Of a DNA stretch of 64,000 nucleotides, positions 1 through 11,084 are shown piece after piece. The notes under the pieces were generated by a model. The model did not search any database. It was not told the DNA's origin and saw nothing but the letters and a program-made list of their open reading frames with translations. The stretch's first letter is position 1. Every line of letters starts with the position of its first letter. Source of the DNA: Euptelea pleiosperma (taxonomy: Eukaryota > Streptophyta > Magnoliopsida > Ranunculales > Eupteleaceae); the NCBI GenBank assembly GCA_035048495.1, contig CM068540.1, forward strand, positions 310,001 through 374,000, given 5' to 3'. Made by a program: the position numbers and the translations under genes.

Positions 1-381
1 TAGCTTTCTAGTTTAGTTTTTATTGCTTATTTTGATTCAAATATTGGAATAACTTTCGGATTAATGAATTAATGGAACTTGTCTTTATTTTCATGTTCTT
101 ATTGTTAGTATAAAAGTCTCTTTTTAAAAATCACAAATCATGTTTTAAAATCACACAAATCCACCACTCTCACCCTTCCACCAATATTTTCCACAATCTC
201 TAACAAAAATTCGTCATTTTATGTTCTTATTTGCGCTAATCCGACTAATCCCGAGTGCGGATCGACATCCGACACGAATCCCTATACAAATCTATCAATT
301 TTGCAGGATAATCGGATAAAAACTACAAAAATGTGTTGAAGTTAGGGTCGTTCTTTCAACGACGGAATAACCCAACTTTCA
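1..381 (+). mobile_element. 3' end of a family B LTR, cut by the window edge
   Basis: The segment matches the last part of the complete family B LTRs further right. It carries the block CCGAGTGCGGATCGACATCC followed by 'gacacgaatccctatac', the 'gcaggataatcggataaa' block and the closing 'aacgacggaataacccaactttca'. The LTR ends with CA at 381. Its start lies outside the window, so the target-site duplication cannot be tested. The next 57 bases (382-438) are unassigned spacer before a family A LTR. Confidence 0.8.
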
Positions 382-1789
382 CCATCCTACAATAGAAGTG
401 TCATTAATTTCTCTCCAATGTTTTACCCACACTACAATTGTAATACCTTGAACTTTCATTCTAGGGTATTATGGTAAATTCACCTAATAATGAAAACCTA
501 AAACTTTTTCAGACTCTTATTATTATTTTTATTGTTTAATATCATGTATGAGTGTGTGTATTTAATGTGGTTTCATTCTGACAATTTTGAAAAACCTGCT
601 ATTTTTGAAACTCGCACTTTAGGGCTAAATTCTTGCTAAAAATAATGAATCATAACTTGCAGGGGACTTTTTCTTGCCGCAACTAACATTCCAGAACTTT
701 TATAAAAAAATTATTTTTGTGGGTCCGAAATACCAAAAATATTTTTATTTTATCATTTCCAACTTACCCGAGAAATTTAGAACCTTTCTTGAAACATAAA
801 AATCTTAGCGGAAGATTTCGGGAGATTTTGACAAAAATAGAATTTTCGTAATTTTTAAACTTCCCTACAATTCTTATATTTTTAAAATTAATATTTAATT
901 ATATTTTATTTATTTAATAAGAGTGTGGGACCCGCGAATCACTTTCGGATCCTTTCGATGTCATTTGACACTTTTTCGGTGCTTTGAATATTTTTTATGA
1001 TCTTTATATATTTAGACTACTTTTTGTGATTTATGTGTGTGACATGTGTCAATACCTTATTGTATGGACTTTTAAATTATATAATATAGTTTAATTGAAT
1101 TAATGTATAATCACTTGTGTTATGATTGTTGGGTGGGCCCGTATGGCCAATTTAGAGGCCTTTAGGGTTTAATAATTATCTTAATTGAAGCCTAATTGTT
1201 GTATATGGGCCTTGGGCCCATTTCTAACCCATTAGTAGTGTAAAATATAAGTTTTTGAGGGTTGAAAAAGTCATCCCTTTGATAGTTACGATTTTCACTA
1301 ATATAGAAACCCTAATCCTTCCCTAAACCTATTTATGAAAACCCTAAAGCTTTAGAAGCTTTCACAAACCCAACTCCATTGAAGAATAGAGAAAGCTCTA
1401 TTAAACCTTCATCCGGGCACCGATCGCACTCGAGCAAGAAGGGAGAATTGATGGGGACTCCGAATAGAAGAACATACCCCGAGGAGAGGACGATCCGACT
1501 TTCAAATTTAAAGAAACTTTTAATTTTCATTAAAGTTCAAGAAACTTAAGGTAAGTGTGTTTGATCCATCCTATACTTATTTTTCTTCAAGATTTTATTT
1601 TTCTTTCATTAGATAATGGTTGATATTCATTATAAATTAATTTCAACAATATTTATTTTATTCTTATTGGGTTGATCTTTATTTAGGCCACCATGATGGG
1701 TTTGGCTATAGTTTCTTTTACACCTATAACGGATGACTATGTTCTTTATCATTTTTGTTATATTCTTATAATTTAAATATTTTTATAAT

Positions 1790-2455
1790 TATTTTTTCCA
1801 AATACCTCTATGAATCTATTTTCCAAAACCGTTTAGTTTGTATTTTTCTGATTTATATTTATTTAATTATAATTTTTCTAAGTTGTTGGATTTTACAAAA
1901 TAACCCAGAATTTTAGATTTTACACAGTCCACTTCACTTGGGATTTCGATCTATATTTTTAACCTAAATATTTTTCATGGATACCTCTATAAATCTAGTT
2001 TCTAGAACATTTGAGTTTGTATTTTTCTGATTTAAAATGATTAAGTTATGATTTTTTCAAATGTGCTGGACTTTTTTGTAAAACCCAAAATTTCAGATTC
2101 TGTCCGGCCCATTTCATTAAGGGTTTCGACCTATATTTTGAATCTGAATATTTTTCTATTTATTTTTTCTAAAAACCTCTATAAATCTAGTTTCTATAAC
2201 ATTTGAGTTTGTATTTTTCTAGTTTGTATTGATTAAGTTGTGATTTTTTAAATATGCAGGACTTTTCTGTAAAACCCAGAATCCCAGATTCTGTCTGGTT
2301 CACTTAAGTAAGGGTTTCGACCTATATTTTGAATCTGAATATTTTTCTATTTATTTTTTATAAAAACCTCTATAAATCTAGTTTTTAAATCCATTGAGTT
2401 TATATTTTTCTAATTTATATTTATTTAGTTATGATTTTTATAAGGCAGTATATTT
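1790..2455 (+). repeat. Internal tandem repeat of about 185 bp in family A LTR
   Basis: About three and a half diverged units follow each other. Each runs 'acctctataaatctagtt', then 'gagtttgtatttttct', 'gattaagttatgatttt', 'ctggacttttctgtaaaacc', 'agattctgt' and 'gggtttcgacctatatttt'. The same array exists in both other family A copies, so it belongs to the LTR and arose before the copies spread. Confidence 0.8.
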
Positions 2456-2564
2456 TTTTGTAAAAACTTATTAATTGTTAGTGGTTCGGTCATGATTATT
2501 GACTATTAAGGTTTTAGCCTTGTTGTTTGACTAAACCCTAGATGGGTTGACCTATACTTGTATG

Positions 2565-2690
2565 CATGGGGATCCCACCCATGTGTCTTGGATCCCTCAT
2601 AGGGTTCGGCCAAGTGTCTTGGATCCCTCTTTAGGATTCGACCTTGTGTCATGGATCCCTCATAGGGTTCGGCCATGGTGTGTTGGATTG
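2565..2690 (+). repeat. Short tandem repeat of about 33 bp in family A LTR
   Basis: Three to four imperfect units contain 'cttggatccctcatagggtt' followed by 'cggccaagtgt'. Short open frames over this stretch on both strands come from the repeat and are not genes. The array recurs at about 42760-42870 and, reversed, at about 56520-56620. Confidence 0.75.
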
Positions 2691-3659
2691 TCTTGTGATT
2701 TTCACTTATATTATTCATCCGTGTTGATCGTGACCTTCGGTGATCGTTACATGTTATTCATGGTTAACCCTAATTCGTTCCCATATTATTACTCTTAATG
2801 ATCATTGGTTCATTTTATATTTTTATTTAAATGTTAAATACATGTGTGTTTATGCCATGTAACCCTAGTACTATATTTTTGTCATACCATGATCATCACG
2901 TCATTTTATATAAGGGGTGCATAAGGGAACGGGGTTGAAGTATATTATATACGTTTATATTGGTTTTATCAATTAATCAGGGTTCGGTACCCCAGGGTGA
3001 AAGGCCCTAGACGTTATTATATCCTGCAGATAGGTCGATGAGACCGCTCTTAGTGCGGGAAGGAGATGAAGACCCTATGTGGTTATGGGTACTAGTTGCA
3101 TTTGCATCCCGTACTCACTTGCATTTACCCTCATATTCATGTCATCCTTATTATATGATCGAGATGCATACCTTGATTAAAAAAACTTGTATAGTATGAT
3201 ATCATACCATGCACACCGTTGTATTACTGGGTCTCAGCTCACGGTGCTACACAGATACCATTTTCAGATTTTGAGGAACCGGGTATGTGAGATGATTTTG
3301 AGGCGAAAGACTCCGGTGCATTCGAGGAGATCGGCGATGATTTGGGAGTCTACCCCATACTTTAGAAGACTTTATTTTCATTGTTTTAAAATATTATTTA
3401 TTTTCAGGGACATGTAATCCTTTGATTGAGAGCATGTTCTCACTACCTTCATCTTGCCAGATTTAGTTGATTGATTGAATTATTTGCTTTCTATATCTAG
3501 ACTTTTCTTTTTTCTTAGTGGGTTTTCGAATGAACCTTAGTAGTCTAATTGACCTAATTGGACCACTAGGGGACATTCATGGATCACCTCTGGGTTCGGG
3601 TACGGGTCAATCCAAGGATTTTCGGGTCGTATCTCGGTATCCGGATTCGGGGCGTGACA

Positions 3660-3980
3660 GAAATTACACACGCAAGCACTCTATGAATTGAATCTGCAAC
3701 AAGCTAATAGAACGAATGAGAGAAAGGGCTTATTCGGCTTTTAAAAAAATGTTTACCGAAACGTTCAATTTTTTTCAATAGGGCCTAAAAAAACGTAAAA
3801 GCTGGCTTATTGTTGTTTTTAACTTACCCAATTGCAACACTAATCCGATTGAATGCTAATTTTGCGGAATGGGAATACCTTTGATAGTTCAGATGCCATA
3901 GTGAAGATTATCTGTTTTACTCCTTAAGGAATTACGGGCATTTTTCTACAATTCTTAAAATGCCACCTCTCTAATTGTAC
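3660..3980. other. Unassigned spacer
   Basis: No gene, terminal repeat or match to another part of the window was recognised between the family A LTR and the hAT-like element. Confidence 0.5.
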
Positions 3981-4843
3981 TAGGACTGCAACTCGGGCGG
4001 GTTGGGCCAGTTTGGGAGTCAACCCGGGCCCAACCCAATCTTTAAAACGTCCAGTCCGAGCCCGAGCCCGAGCCCAACCCGAGGTCGGGTTTGACATGAT
4101 CAGCCCGAGCCCAACCCAATCGGGCTGGGCGGGTTCATCGGGTTGGTTGGGTTGACACTGTTTTGAGGGTTTCCATGTTGGGTTCTCCACACCAAACCTC
4201 TCTTTTTCTTTTTTAGATTCATCAATACCTAAAAAATCTCAATCCTTAAACAAATGATCCAAGGAGCAAGAAACAAGCATAAACGAAACCCTAGCAATCT
4301 CTCAAAACTGAAAAACAAAGTTTGAAACAGATGAAAGTGTGTGAGGTGCGACCACTCAAGCTTTCATCTCTGAAGAGCATAAGTCCCGCTTGTAGTTTTC
4401 CTTAATTTCAGCCAAATCATGAAATATGCTAGAGTGTGAAGGCGATACGAAGAAGAGTATGAAAGAGAGAAAGAGGTACTCTTAAGGACATGGCGGATTC
4501 CGGTGGTCTTCCTCCATAAAGGCAATTTGGAGAGGGTGATGCTGCCTCCATAAAGGGATCGAGCATAATGGGAAACACATGCTTATTGAAGGGGAGAGAA
4601 GGGAGGGAACAGAGTGAGAGAGAGGCATTGTTAGGGTTTTGGGAAAGGAGGATTGAAGGTGGGGATATAAAAAGAGTATATATAGATCGGGCTCGGGTTA
4701 GGTCGGGTTACTTTAGGCCTCAGCCCAAGCCCAACCCGAGTTCTATCGGGCTTCAAAAAATATGCCCGAGCCCGAGTACTAGTGAACCAAGCCCAACCCT
4801 AAGTCGGGTTTAGCCCGTTGGGCCCGCCCAAGTTGCAGCCCTA
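3981..4843. mobile_element. hAT-like non-autonomous element with CCCGAGCCC-rich ends
   Basis: The ends are inverted copies: TAGGACTGCAACTCGGGCGGG on the left and the complement of TAGGGCTGCAACTTGGGCGGG on the right. The flanking 8-mers AATTGTAC and AGTTGTAC differ at one base, which fits an 8-bp hAT target duplication. The two terminal 130-180 bp are rich in GAGCCCAACCCGA-type repeats in opposite orientation. The middle is unique and has no transposase, so this is a 863-bp non-autonomous element. Open frames over it are products of the GC-rich repeats. Confidence 0.8.
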
Positions 4844-5058
4844 AGTTGTACTTACTCATGGTTGTTATTAAAGAATTTTTAGACACTTCACCATGTGAAT
4901 GCATCCACACGTAAACGAAAAATGCTCCTATCCCCTTCTTTAAACGACAGCCCTATAGTCCTCACGTGTCGTCCCCTCGTTGAGTTAATAAGAGAAATGT
5001 CCAAAAGGTTATGCCCGTTGAGATTAGATACATTAGGATTTTGAAGGTTAGTTACTCA

Positions 5059-5422
5059 TAGGGGTGTCAACGGGTCGATTCCTAAGGTGACCAGAACCTG
5101 AACTAACGGTTTCGGTTCTTATCGGTTCCGGTCCTTAACGGTTCTGGAACCGATTATGTATTTTATGTTGGTTCCAGTTCCGGATTTGGGTATCTTGGGT
5201 CCAATCTTGATAATATGAGAATTTTAACACTATAATATATTGGTTCCGGTTCTTATCTGTTCGGTTCCATATTAAACTACCCAGAACCAGAACCATTATT
5301 TTCGGTTCTGTTCCGATTCCGGTTCAATTTTAATCGGTTCTCAAAAATGTGGAACCAGAACCGGTGTTTTCGGTTCCAGTTCCGATTCAATTCCGGTTAA
5401 ATGGGTAAAATTGACACCCCTA
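5059..5422. mobile_element. Small hAT-like MITE (364 bp)
   Basis: The ends are TAGGGGTGTCAAC and the complement TTGACACCCCTA. Flanking 8-mers GTTACTCA and ATTACTCA match at seven of eight positions. Inside, GGTTCCGGTTC / GGAACCAGAACC words repeat in both directions. There is no coding capacity. Confidence 0.82.
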
Positions 5423-5703
5423 ATTACTCACCCGATGGAAAATATTCTGAAAGGTGATAAGTCGAGGTACGACCCCTTCTTTTTTTCTTTTTTTTTTAAG
5501 TCACCAACGTGGGAGGGCCCCACGGATGGATCATGGGAAGTCATAGATATTTGTCATTTGTCATATTGGGGGCAAGAGTTGCATGAAACGCACAAGCTAT
5601 AAAGTCTCTTCAACCTAAGGTGAAAAAGACCGTTCAATTTTGTTGAAATATTTAACAAGGTCTAATTTAATTGCATGCCATGATTCCTATTTGACCTTTT
5701 TTT
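5423..5703. other. Unassigned spacer
   Basis: The stretch is A/T-rich and has no recognised gene or repeat. It ends in a T-run in which the next element is inserted. Confidence 0.4.
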
Positions 5704-6103
5704 CATGGTTTTAAAAACGGCCGATTAAACCTGGGTTTTAACGGCCGTTTAAACGGTATCGCCCCAAGCCCATTTCAGTTTAAACTCGTTTTAACACTTT
5801 TGATTTTAACGGTCATTTTTTTTTTTTTTAACGGCGTTAAAATCTTTTAAACATCCGTTAAATTCTGAAAATTTTTGCGAAAAAAAACAGCCATTAAATC
5901 TGTTAAATTTTCGTTAAATTTCTTCTTTTTTTTAATTTTCAAAATTTGAATTTCAGCGCCATTTTTTTCCGTTAAATTGTTAAAATCCGTTTAATTCTGT
6001 TAAATTCTATTTTTTCCCATTTTTACCCCTGGCCATTTCAAACCGTTTAAACGGTAACGCCCCCAGTCTGTTTAACCGTTAAAACGGCCTCCTTTAAACC
6101 TTA
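5704..6103. mobile_element. Foldback MITE family D, copy 1
   Basis: The element starts CATGGTTTTAAAAACGGCC and ends with the near-complement GGCCTCCTTTAAACCTTA. It is full of AACGGCCGTT / GTTTAAAC palindromic words. A related element lies at 15009-15418. The flanks CTTTTTTT and CTTTTTTT agree with an 8-bp duplication, but low complexity makes this copy's ends weaker evidence than copy 2. Confidence 0.72.
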
Positions 6104-6199
6104 CTTTTTTTTTCTTTGGCATGGTATAGAAAAGTTTGTGGACAATAAGGATGTTATAGTCCAATAAGTGGTGGGCAAATCATTCATGTTCTCGATCAG

Positions 6200-6565
6200 T
6201 GGCCCCAAAGAACGAGTAAAACTTCTGTCACAACGACCGACAATACAAGCCACGTGGCACACTATTAGAGGGGGCTGTCCGTATGGATGTTTGACCAGTC
6301 CCTCGGTTGACCTGCGAACCAAAAATCAGCCTGATTAGGGATTTAAAACCTTTGGATCTTTGCACCCAAATAATGCTCAAACTCCTACAGTTAAAATCAA
6401 CCCATGAAAATAACTTCAATCCAACCCTTAGAAATCACTAAGCAGGCTGATTTTTGGTTTACAGGTCCACCGAGGGACTGGTCAAACATCCATACGGTCA
6501 GTACCCTCTAATAGTGTGTCACGTGGCTCATATTGGGACAGATGTTTTACTCCCAAAGAGCTAGT
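6200..6565. mobile_element. Long-inverted-repeat MITE family E, copy 1
   Basis: Two arms of about 150-180 bp are imperfect inverted copies. The left arm reads 'agtaaaacttctgtc', 'aagccacgtggcacac', 'ccgtatggatgtttg', 'ccaaaaatcagcctgatta'. The right arm carries their complements in reverse order. The pattern recurs about seven times between 6200 and 10985. The long arms and absence of a coding frame suggest a MULE-type MITE, but the class is an inference. Confidence 0.7.
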
Positions 6566-6814
6566 AACTTTATAACTAACTAGGGAACACCACGTGTGAT
6601 CATGCACGTGCACCTTACACATGGGATACCCGTAGAGATCACAGACCATATCGATGTTTGCCCATCCCATGGACTATTGGAGTCGTTTTCGTGGGTTGAT
6701 TCAAGACGCAGAACTACCCCTATGATGTCGTGTTTGTTTGGAAGTCTATCTACAGAACTGCCACGTGCGTTGGCAGCTGCACAACGACCTCTCCAATATT
6801 AAATTAGAACTTTC

Positions 6815-7320
6815 CTGACCGGCACAAAGTTGTTGACCGACGACAATATAAGCCACATGGCACATTTTTAGAGGACGCTGACCGTATGAATATTTGGCCA
6901 ATCCCTAATGGTCAATAATGCTCAAATTTCACGGTTAAAAATCAACCCATAAAAAAGACTCCAATCCCACACTTATAAATCACTAATCAGACTAATTTGT
7001 TGTCTGTATGTCCATCCATAGTTGGGCCAAACGCATAGTTCAAAGTCTCGGGATCGGAGGCTGGATCGGTCGGATCGGCCAACTCGCCCCAAGACTCTGT
7101 GAAAATCCTTAAAAAAATAGAGAACTCGGCGAGACAGACATGGTTTGGATCGGATCAGTGGGCTCTGATCCCGATCCAGATCGACCGGGATCGGCCAAGA
7201 CTTTGAACTATGGCCAAATATCCATACATCCATACGGTCAGAAATCTCTACGAATGTGTCCCGTGGCTCATATTATAGTCGGCAGGTCGATCGGTCAACA
7301 AAGCTCTACTCCCAAATTCA
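6815..7320. mobile_element. Family E MITE, copy 2, split by a family F MITE
   Basis: The left arm runs from about 6815 ('gacaatataagccacatggc') to 7033. The right arm resumes at 7212 ('ccatacggtcag', 'cccgtggctcatattatag'). The break falls inside the conserved word 'ggccaaacatccatacgg', where another inverted-repeat element (7034-7211) is inserted. Confidence 0.65.
7034..7211. mobile_element. Family F MITE nested in a family E MITE
   Basis: The ends are CATAGTTCAAAGTCTCGGGATCGG-like and its complement (...CCAAGACTTTGAACTAT), with GGATCGG-type words throughout. The flanks GGCCAAACG and GGCCAAATA match at seven of nine positions, which suggests a 9-bp duplication of the Mutator type. A longer relative lies at 8328-8956. 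Confidence 0.65.
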
Positions 7321-7329
7321 ATCCTTGAT

Positions 7330-7690
7330 GAGCGACGACTGTAGAGTCAAAATTCTCGACGGACTACCATACGAGCCACGTGGTACACTCTTAGAGACCA
7401 TTAACTGGATGGATGTTTGTCGCTTTGGCCCATCTCTAGGTTGAGATACAGACCCAAAAATCAGTCATTGGTAATTTTTAACCTTCGTATGTTAGTACTC
7501 CAAATATTATTCTAATCCCACGGTTAAAAATCAACTCATGAAAAAATTATAATTTAATGGTTAAAAATCACTAATCAGGTTATTTTTGGTCTGTACGTTG
7601 ACCTCGGGGTGGGCCATGCATTCATATGGTCAATGGTCTTTAAGAGTATAGTGGGCTCATACTGTGGTCCGGGAACTTTGATGATAGGGC
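7330..7690. mobile_element. Family E MITE, copy 3
   Basis: Inverted arms carry 'acgagccacgtggtacactc' at the left and 'gggctcatactgtggtcc' at the right, with the family's central 'cggttaaaaatcaact' core. More diverged than copies 1, 4 and 6. Confidence 0.6.
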
Positions 7691-7694
7691 TTGT

Positions 7695-8040
7695 AATGAC
7701 CGGGCACAATATGAGCCACGTGGTAGACTCTTAGAGGATCTCTGACCATAAGGATGTTTTTCCAATCCCTGGGTGGAACTACAAACCAAAAATTAGCTTG
7801 ATTAGTGATTTCAAACCTTTGGATCTTTATACCTCAAAAACTGGTCAATAATGCTCAAATTCCAACTGTTAAAATCAACCCATGAAAGTAATTCCAATCC
7901 AACGCCTAGAAATCACTAATCGGGAAGATATTTGGTTTGTAGGTCCACCTAAGGATTGGACAAGCATCCATACGGTCCCTCTAAGAGTTTGCCACGTGGC
8001 TCATATTGCACCCTGTTATCAAACTTTTACTCAATTTTTT
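7695..8040. mobile_element. Family E MITE, copy 4
   Basis: The left arm has 'caatatgagccacgtgg', 'gactcttagagg' and 'accaaaaattagcttgatta'. The right arm has 'aatcactaatcgg', 'catccatacggtc', 'gccacgtggctcatattg'. The arms pair over most of their length. It is noncoding. Confidence 0.65.
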
Positions 8041-8069
8041 TAGTGTAGGATGTCTGAGCGAATCTTCGA

Positions 8070-8985
8070 TTACGGATGTTGACCACGGACTACAATATGA
8101 AACACGTTGCGCATTCTTAGAGACCATTGACCTTACGATTTTTCTCATTCCTAAATGGACCGAAATACCAAAAATCGTCATGAATAATTATTTCTAACCT
8201 TTAAATCTGAGTACCCGCAAATAATGATTGAATCCACGGTTAAAATTCAACCCGTGAACTCTACTCAACAAACGAGGGTGATTTTTCCCGGTCCACGTAG
8301 ACCAAACATCAGTGGTACACAAGGATCAAAGTTTCGGGATCGGCCGTTGGATCGGACCCCTCCGATCCCGAGTTAGATCGCCTGGATCGATTGGATTGGT
8401 CCGATCCACTGTGATCCTGAGACGAAAAAAAAATTCCCAAAAAATACAAAAAATTGCAGAAAAAATTCAAAAAATTGCAGAAAAATCAGAAAAAATCACA
8501 AGAATGTAGATCTATGTGTTTCCCCCAAAACTCGTCAGATTTCCCCCAAAACTCATCGGATTTTCAACCTAACTCGAAGAAATTTGAACCAAAACCTTCG
8601 ATCTTCATGGATTTATGTGTTTCGAAGGTAGATCTATCATTTTCAAGCTATTTTTAGGTTCTAAAAAGGGTTGGGAGAGGAAAGGGGAGAGGAAAACGAG
8701 TAAAAGGATGAAAAAAAATGAAAAAAATCGAGTTTTTATAACATCATTGCCGCTGGTTCAACTCGCCGAGTTGGATCGGTTAACTCGTTTGGATCGGGCG
8801 ATCCAACCGATCCAAAGGGCGATCCAACCAATCCAGAGAGTTGGATCGGACGATCCACTGCGATTCGAGACAAACATTGGATTTTTGTCTCGGATGCCTC
8901 CGATCCCGGTCTGGATCACCCGATCCAACTCGGGATCGCCCGAGACTTCGAACCATGGTGATACAAAATGCCACGTGAGTACGAT
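8070..8985. mobile_element. Family E MITE, copy 5, split by a second family F element
   Basis: The left arm ('ctacaatatgaaacacg', 'gcattcttagagacc') runs to about 8325. A remnant of the right arm ('gatacaaaatgccacgtgag') resumes at about 8958. Between them lies a family F relative (8328-8956), so the same E-then-F nesting occurs twice in 2 kb. Confidence 0.5.
8328..8956. mobile_element. Family F element, long version
   Basis: The ends 'aaagtttcgggatcggcc' and 'gggatcgcccgagacttcgaacc' are inverted. Interior GGATCGG / CCGATCC words recur on both strands, especially at 8755-8960. An A-rich middle (8425-8720) contains the repeated word 'aaaaaattgcagaaaaa'. The open frames spanning it are low-complexity products. 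No transposase is visible. Confidence 0.6.
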
Positions 8986-8989
8986 TTCG

Positions 8990-9415
8990 AAGGAGGTTAT
9001 TTGCTCGGGAGTAAACATTCGCTCACACTTGTGTGTGAACAAAGCCGATCACACATCACAATATGAGCCACAGGGCACACTCGTAGACTGTATGGATGTT
9101 TGGCTAGTCCCTCGGTGTACTTGTAAACCAAAAATTAGCTTGATTAGTGATTTCTAAGCGTTGGATTGGAGTTATTTGTATGGGTTGATTTTAACAGTAA
9201 ATTTAATGCATTATTGACCATTATTTGAGGTGCTAGATCCAAAGGTCTAACATAACTAATCAGGCTGATTTTTGGTTGCAGATCCAACAAGGGACTGGCC
9301 AAACATCCATACGGTCATCGTACTCTAAACGTGTGCCACGTGGCTCATATTGTAGTGCGTGATCGGCTTTGCTCACACACATGCTAGCGAAGGTTTACTC
9401 TTTGCTCGGTTTGTG
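8990..9415. mobile_element. Family E MITE, copy 6, with extended inverted ends
   Basis: The inverted arms extend outward from the common core: 'gctcgggagtaaacattcgc', 'aaagccgatcaca', 'caatatgagccac' at the left and the complements 'gtggctcatattgtag', 'gtgatcggctttg', 'gcgaaggtttactctttgc' at the right. This copy best shows the full length of the family (about 420 bp). Confidence 0.7.
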
Positions 9416-9715
9416 ACGGGAATGTGATTCCGCACGGCAGTTAGTACAGCACGTCAACTTTCAAACTTTTGATATTCCACTTCTACCAAATATTTTATTT
9501 CAAATTAGACAAAGTCAAGTACGGTGGCGATCCACACGAATCCATCTCCGTACTATATTCCAAAAGTCCAAAGTAACCCCGCACGTGGTAAACTTATGAG
9601 GTAAATGTGCAATTGCCTTCATGTTTCCATCAAAATATCTAAAATACCCTGGAAGGCATTCTAGAAATGACAATATCATCCTTATGAATTTATGGAAGGC
9701 ATTCTGGAAATTTTT
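9416..9715. other. Unassigned spacer
   Basis: No gene or repeat was recognised. A direct repeat 'tatggaaggcattctggaaa' / 'tggaaggcattctagaaatg' occurs at 9650-9715. Confidence 0.35.
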
Positions 9716-9812
9716 GAAGCAGTGGCCAATCACATGGCGCCAATTGGCGCCACAATCCGCTGTTCAAAAGCATTAGCGGATTGTGGCGCCATATAATTGG
9801 CCACTGCTTAGT
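9716..9812. repeat. Near-perfect inverted repeat around TTGGCGCCAC
   Basis: The arm 'aagcagtggccaat' ... 'atggcgcc' ... 'ccacaatccgct' pairs with 'agcggattgtggcgcca' ... 'attggccactgctt', with a loop of about 12 bases. Such a compact foldback is most likely a degenerate MITE or a Foldback-type end. Confidence 0.65.
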
Positions 9813-10272
9813 TGCTTCAAAAATCCGCTGCTTCAAAAATTTTCTCTATAACGTATTAACGATAGTGAAAAAAAAAATGTTTCTCAAAAAATAAAAAGTG
9901 AGAGAAAACAAAAATAAAGAATTTTGACATCAACGATATTGAAAAATATGGAGGTTTTAACTATAAGTAATGGTGTTGTATTATGTTTCTCTAGCGTATC
10001 CAAGGATTAGGCTGTCAATGGGTACTTGCTTAAAAATATCTATGCTCGATGGAAACAGGTTCAGATTATCCCTGTTTCAAGACTAGTTATTTTCAAGAGA
10101 CCCAAAAAAAGATCCATAACCTATATAGGACCTAGAATCGAAGTATATAATAGGTTTTGGTTCTTGGTACACAAGTACATAGACAGAACCGAAACCATAA
10201 TTGATAGGCCCTGAAGTCAATGTATATTGTAAAGCTAAAAGATGTTAAATATTTTTTAGGGTTGGGATTGAG
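9813..10272. other. Unassigned, with a possible hAT-like end fragment
   Basis: No gene was seen. At about 10010-10030 'attaggctgtcaatgggta' resembles the end of the MITE at 5059, but no matching second end was found. Confidence 0.3.
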
Positions 10273-10464
10273 GGACCAACTTTCTAGACCAATGCCCTGA
10301 GATGTCTGCTCTCGGGCGTCGATTTCGAGAGTCCAACAGTAGTTGTTATGTTGAGCTGGCATTCACTGGATTCACTTTTTTTCCAAAGCACAATCACCGC
10401 TGGATTCTCAAAATCGACGCCCGAGAGCAAACATCTTGGGCGTTGGTCCAAAAAGTTGGTCCCC
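10273..10464. mobile_element. Foldback MITE (about 190 bp)
   Basis: Left arm: 'gggaccaactttctagacca', 'gagatgtctgctctcgggcg', 'tcgatttcgagagtcc'. Right arm: 'ggattctcaaaatcgacgcc', 'cgagagcaaacatcttgggc', 'gttggtcc', 'aagttggtccc'. The arms of about 65 bp pair almost throughout, with a 60-bp unpaired centre. Opposing open frames over it simply mirror the inverted repeat. Confidence 0.75.
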
Positions 10465-10624
10465 CTGATCATGTTCCAATTTTTTAATATTTTAATATAA
10501 AATGGTACCCAGACCAAAACTAACATGTTCACATCTCTACCTTGAAAGTTTTTTCCAATCCAATCAAGGATACCTAAATAGAGTGAATAGGTATTTTAAA
10601 ATTTATCTAACAATTAAACACCCT

Positions 10625-10985
10625 ATTCATAGCACCTTACACGTAGCACACTCTTACAGATCACTGACGGTATCGATGTTTGGCCCATCCTTAGGTGGAC
10701 CTAGATGCAAAAAAATCAGCATGATTAGTGATTTTTAAGGATTTGATTGGAGTCGGTTTCATGGGTTGATTTTAAATCGTAGATTTCGAGCATCATTTAG
10801 GGTACTCAGATCCATAGATTTTAAATCACTAATCATCATAATATTTGGTATATAGGTCTACCTAGGGATGGGATAAACATCTATACAATCAGTGGCCTCT
10901 AAGAGTGTGCCACATGGCTTATACTATGGTCCCTGGCGTGCTGGACAACCTAAACTGTGAAGGGTGTACTCCAACTCAAGTTTTG
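10625..10985. mobile_element. Family E MITE, copy 7
   Basis: The arms carry 'acgtagcacactcttacag' / 'gtatcgatgtttggccc' at the left and 'aacatctatac' / 'ctctaagagtgtgccac' / 'atggcttatactatgg' at the right. It is the most distant member of the cluster. Confidence 0.6.
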
Positions 10986-11084
10986 TTTTTAGAATAAAGA
11001 TACATTTAATGTGGGAAGGTTTTGCCTTTTGAGGCCTTTAATTGTCACATGGGTGGCAACCCTGGCTCTGTGTGGAAATGAAAT

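Larger units (their letters stand above)
439..3659 (+). mobile_element. Family A solo LTR, copy 1
   Basis: This 3.2-kb unit starts TGTAATACC and ends GGGGCGTGACA. Two other copies (41054-44151 and, reversed, 55522-58780) share the whole length and are each flanked by exact 5-bp duplications, which fixes the element ends. No second LTR, primer site or coding region lies inside, so it is a solo LTR. A TATA-like TATTTATG at 1329-1336 is followed by a purine-rich leader and a good 5' splice site (AAGGTAAGTG near 1549), the usual layout of an LTR promoter plus start of transcript. The flanks ACAAT and GAAAT do not match exactly, unlike the other copies, so the insertion is either old or recombined. 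Confidence 0.85.

Noticed and set aside
1333..1530. 65-codon frame conserved between two family A copies
   Set aside because: Conservation follows the whole LTR and is not restricted to the frame. The third copy (41054-44151) does not keep it. It covers the leader after the TATA-like box.
3924..4813. Protein-coding genes at 3924-4190 and 4568-4813
   Set aside because: The frames run over CCCGAGCCC-type terminal repeats of the hAT-like element and mirror each other.
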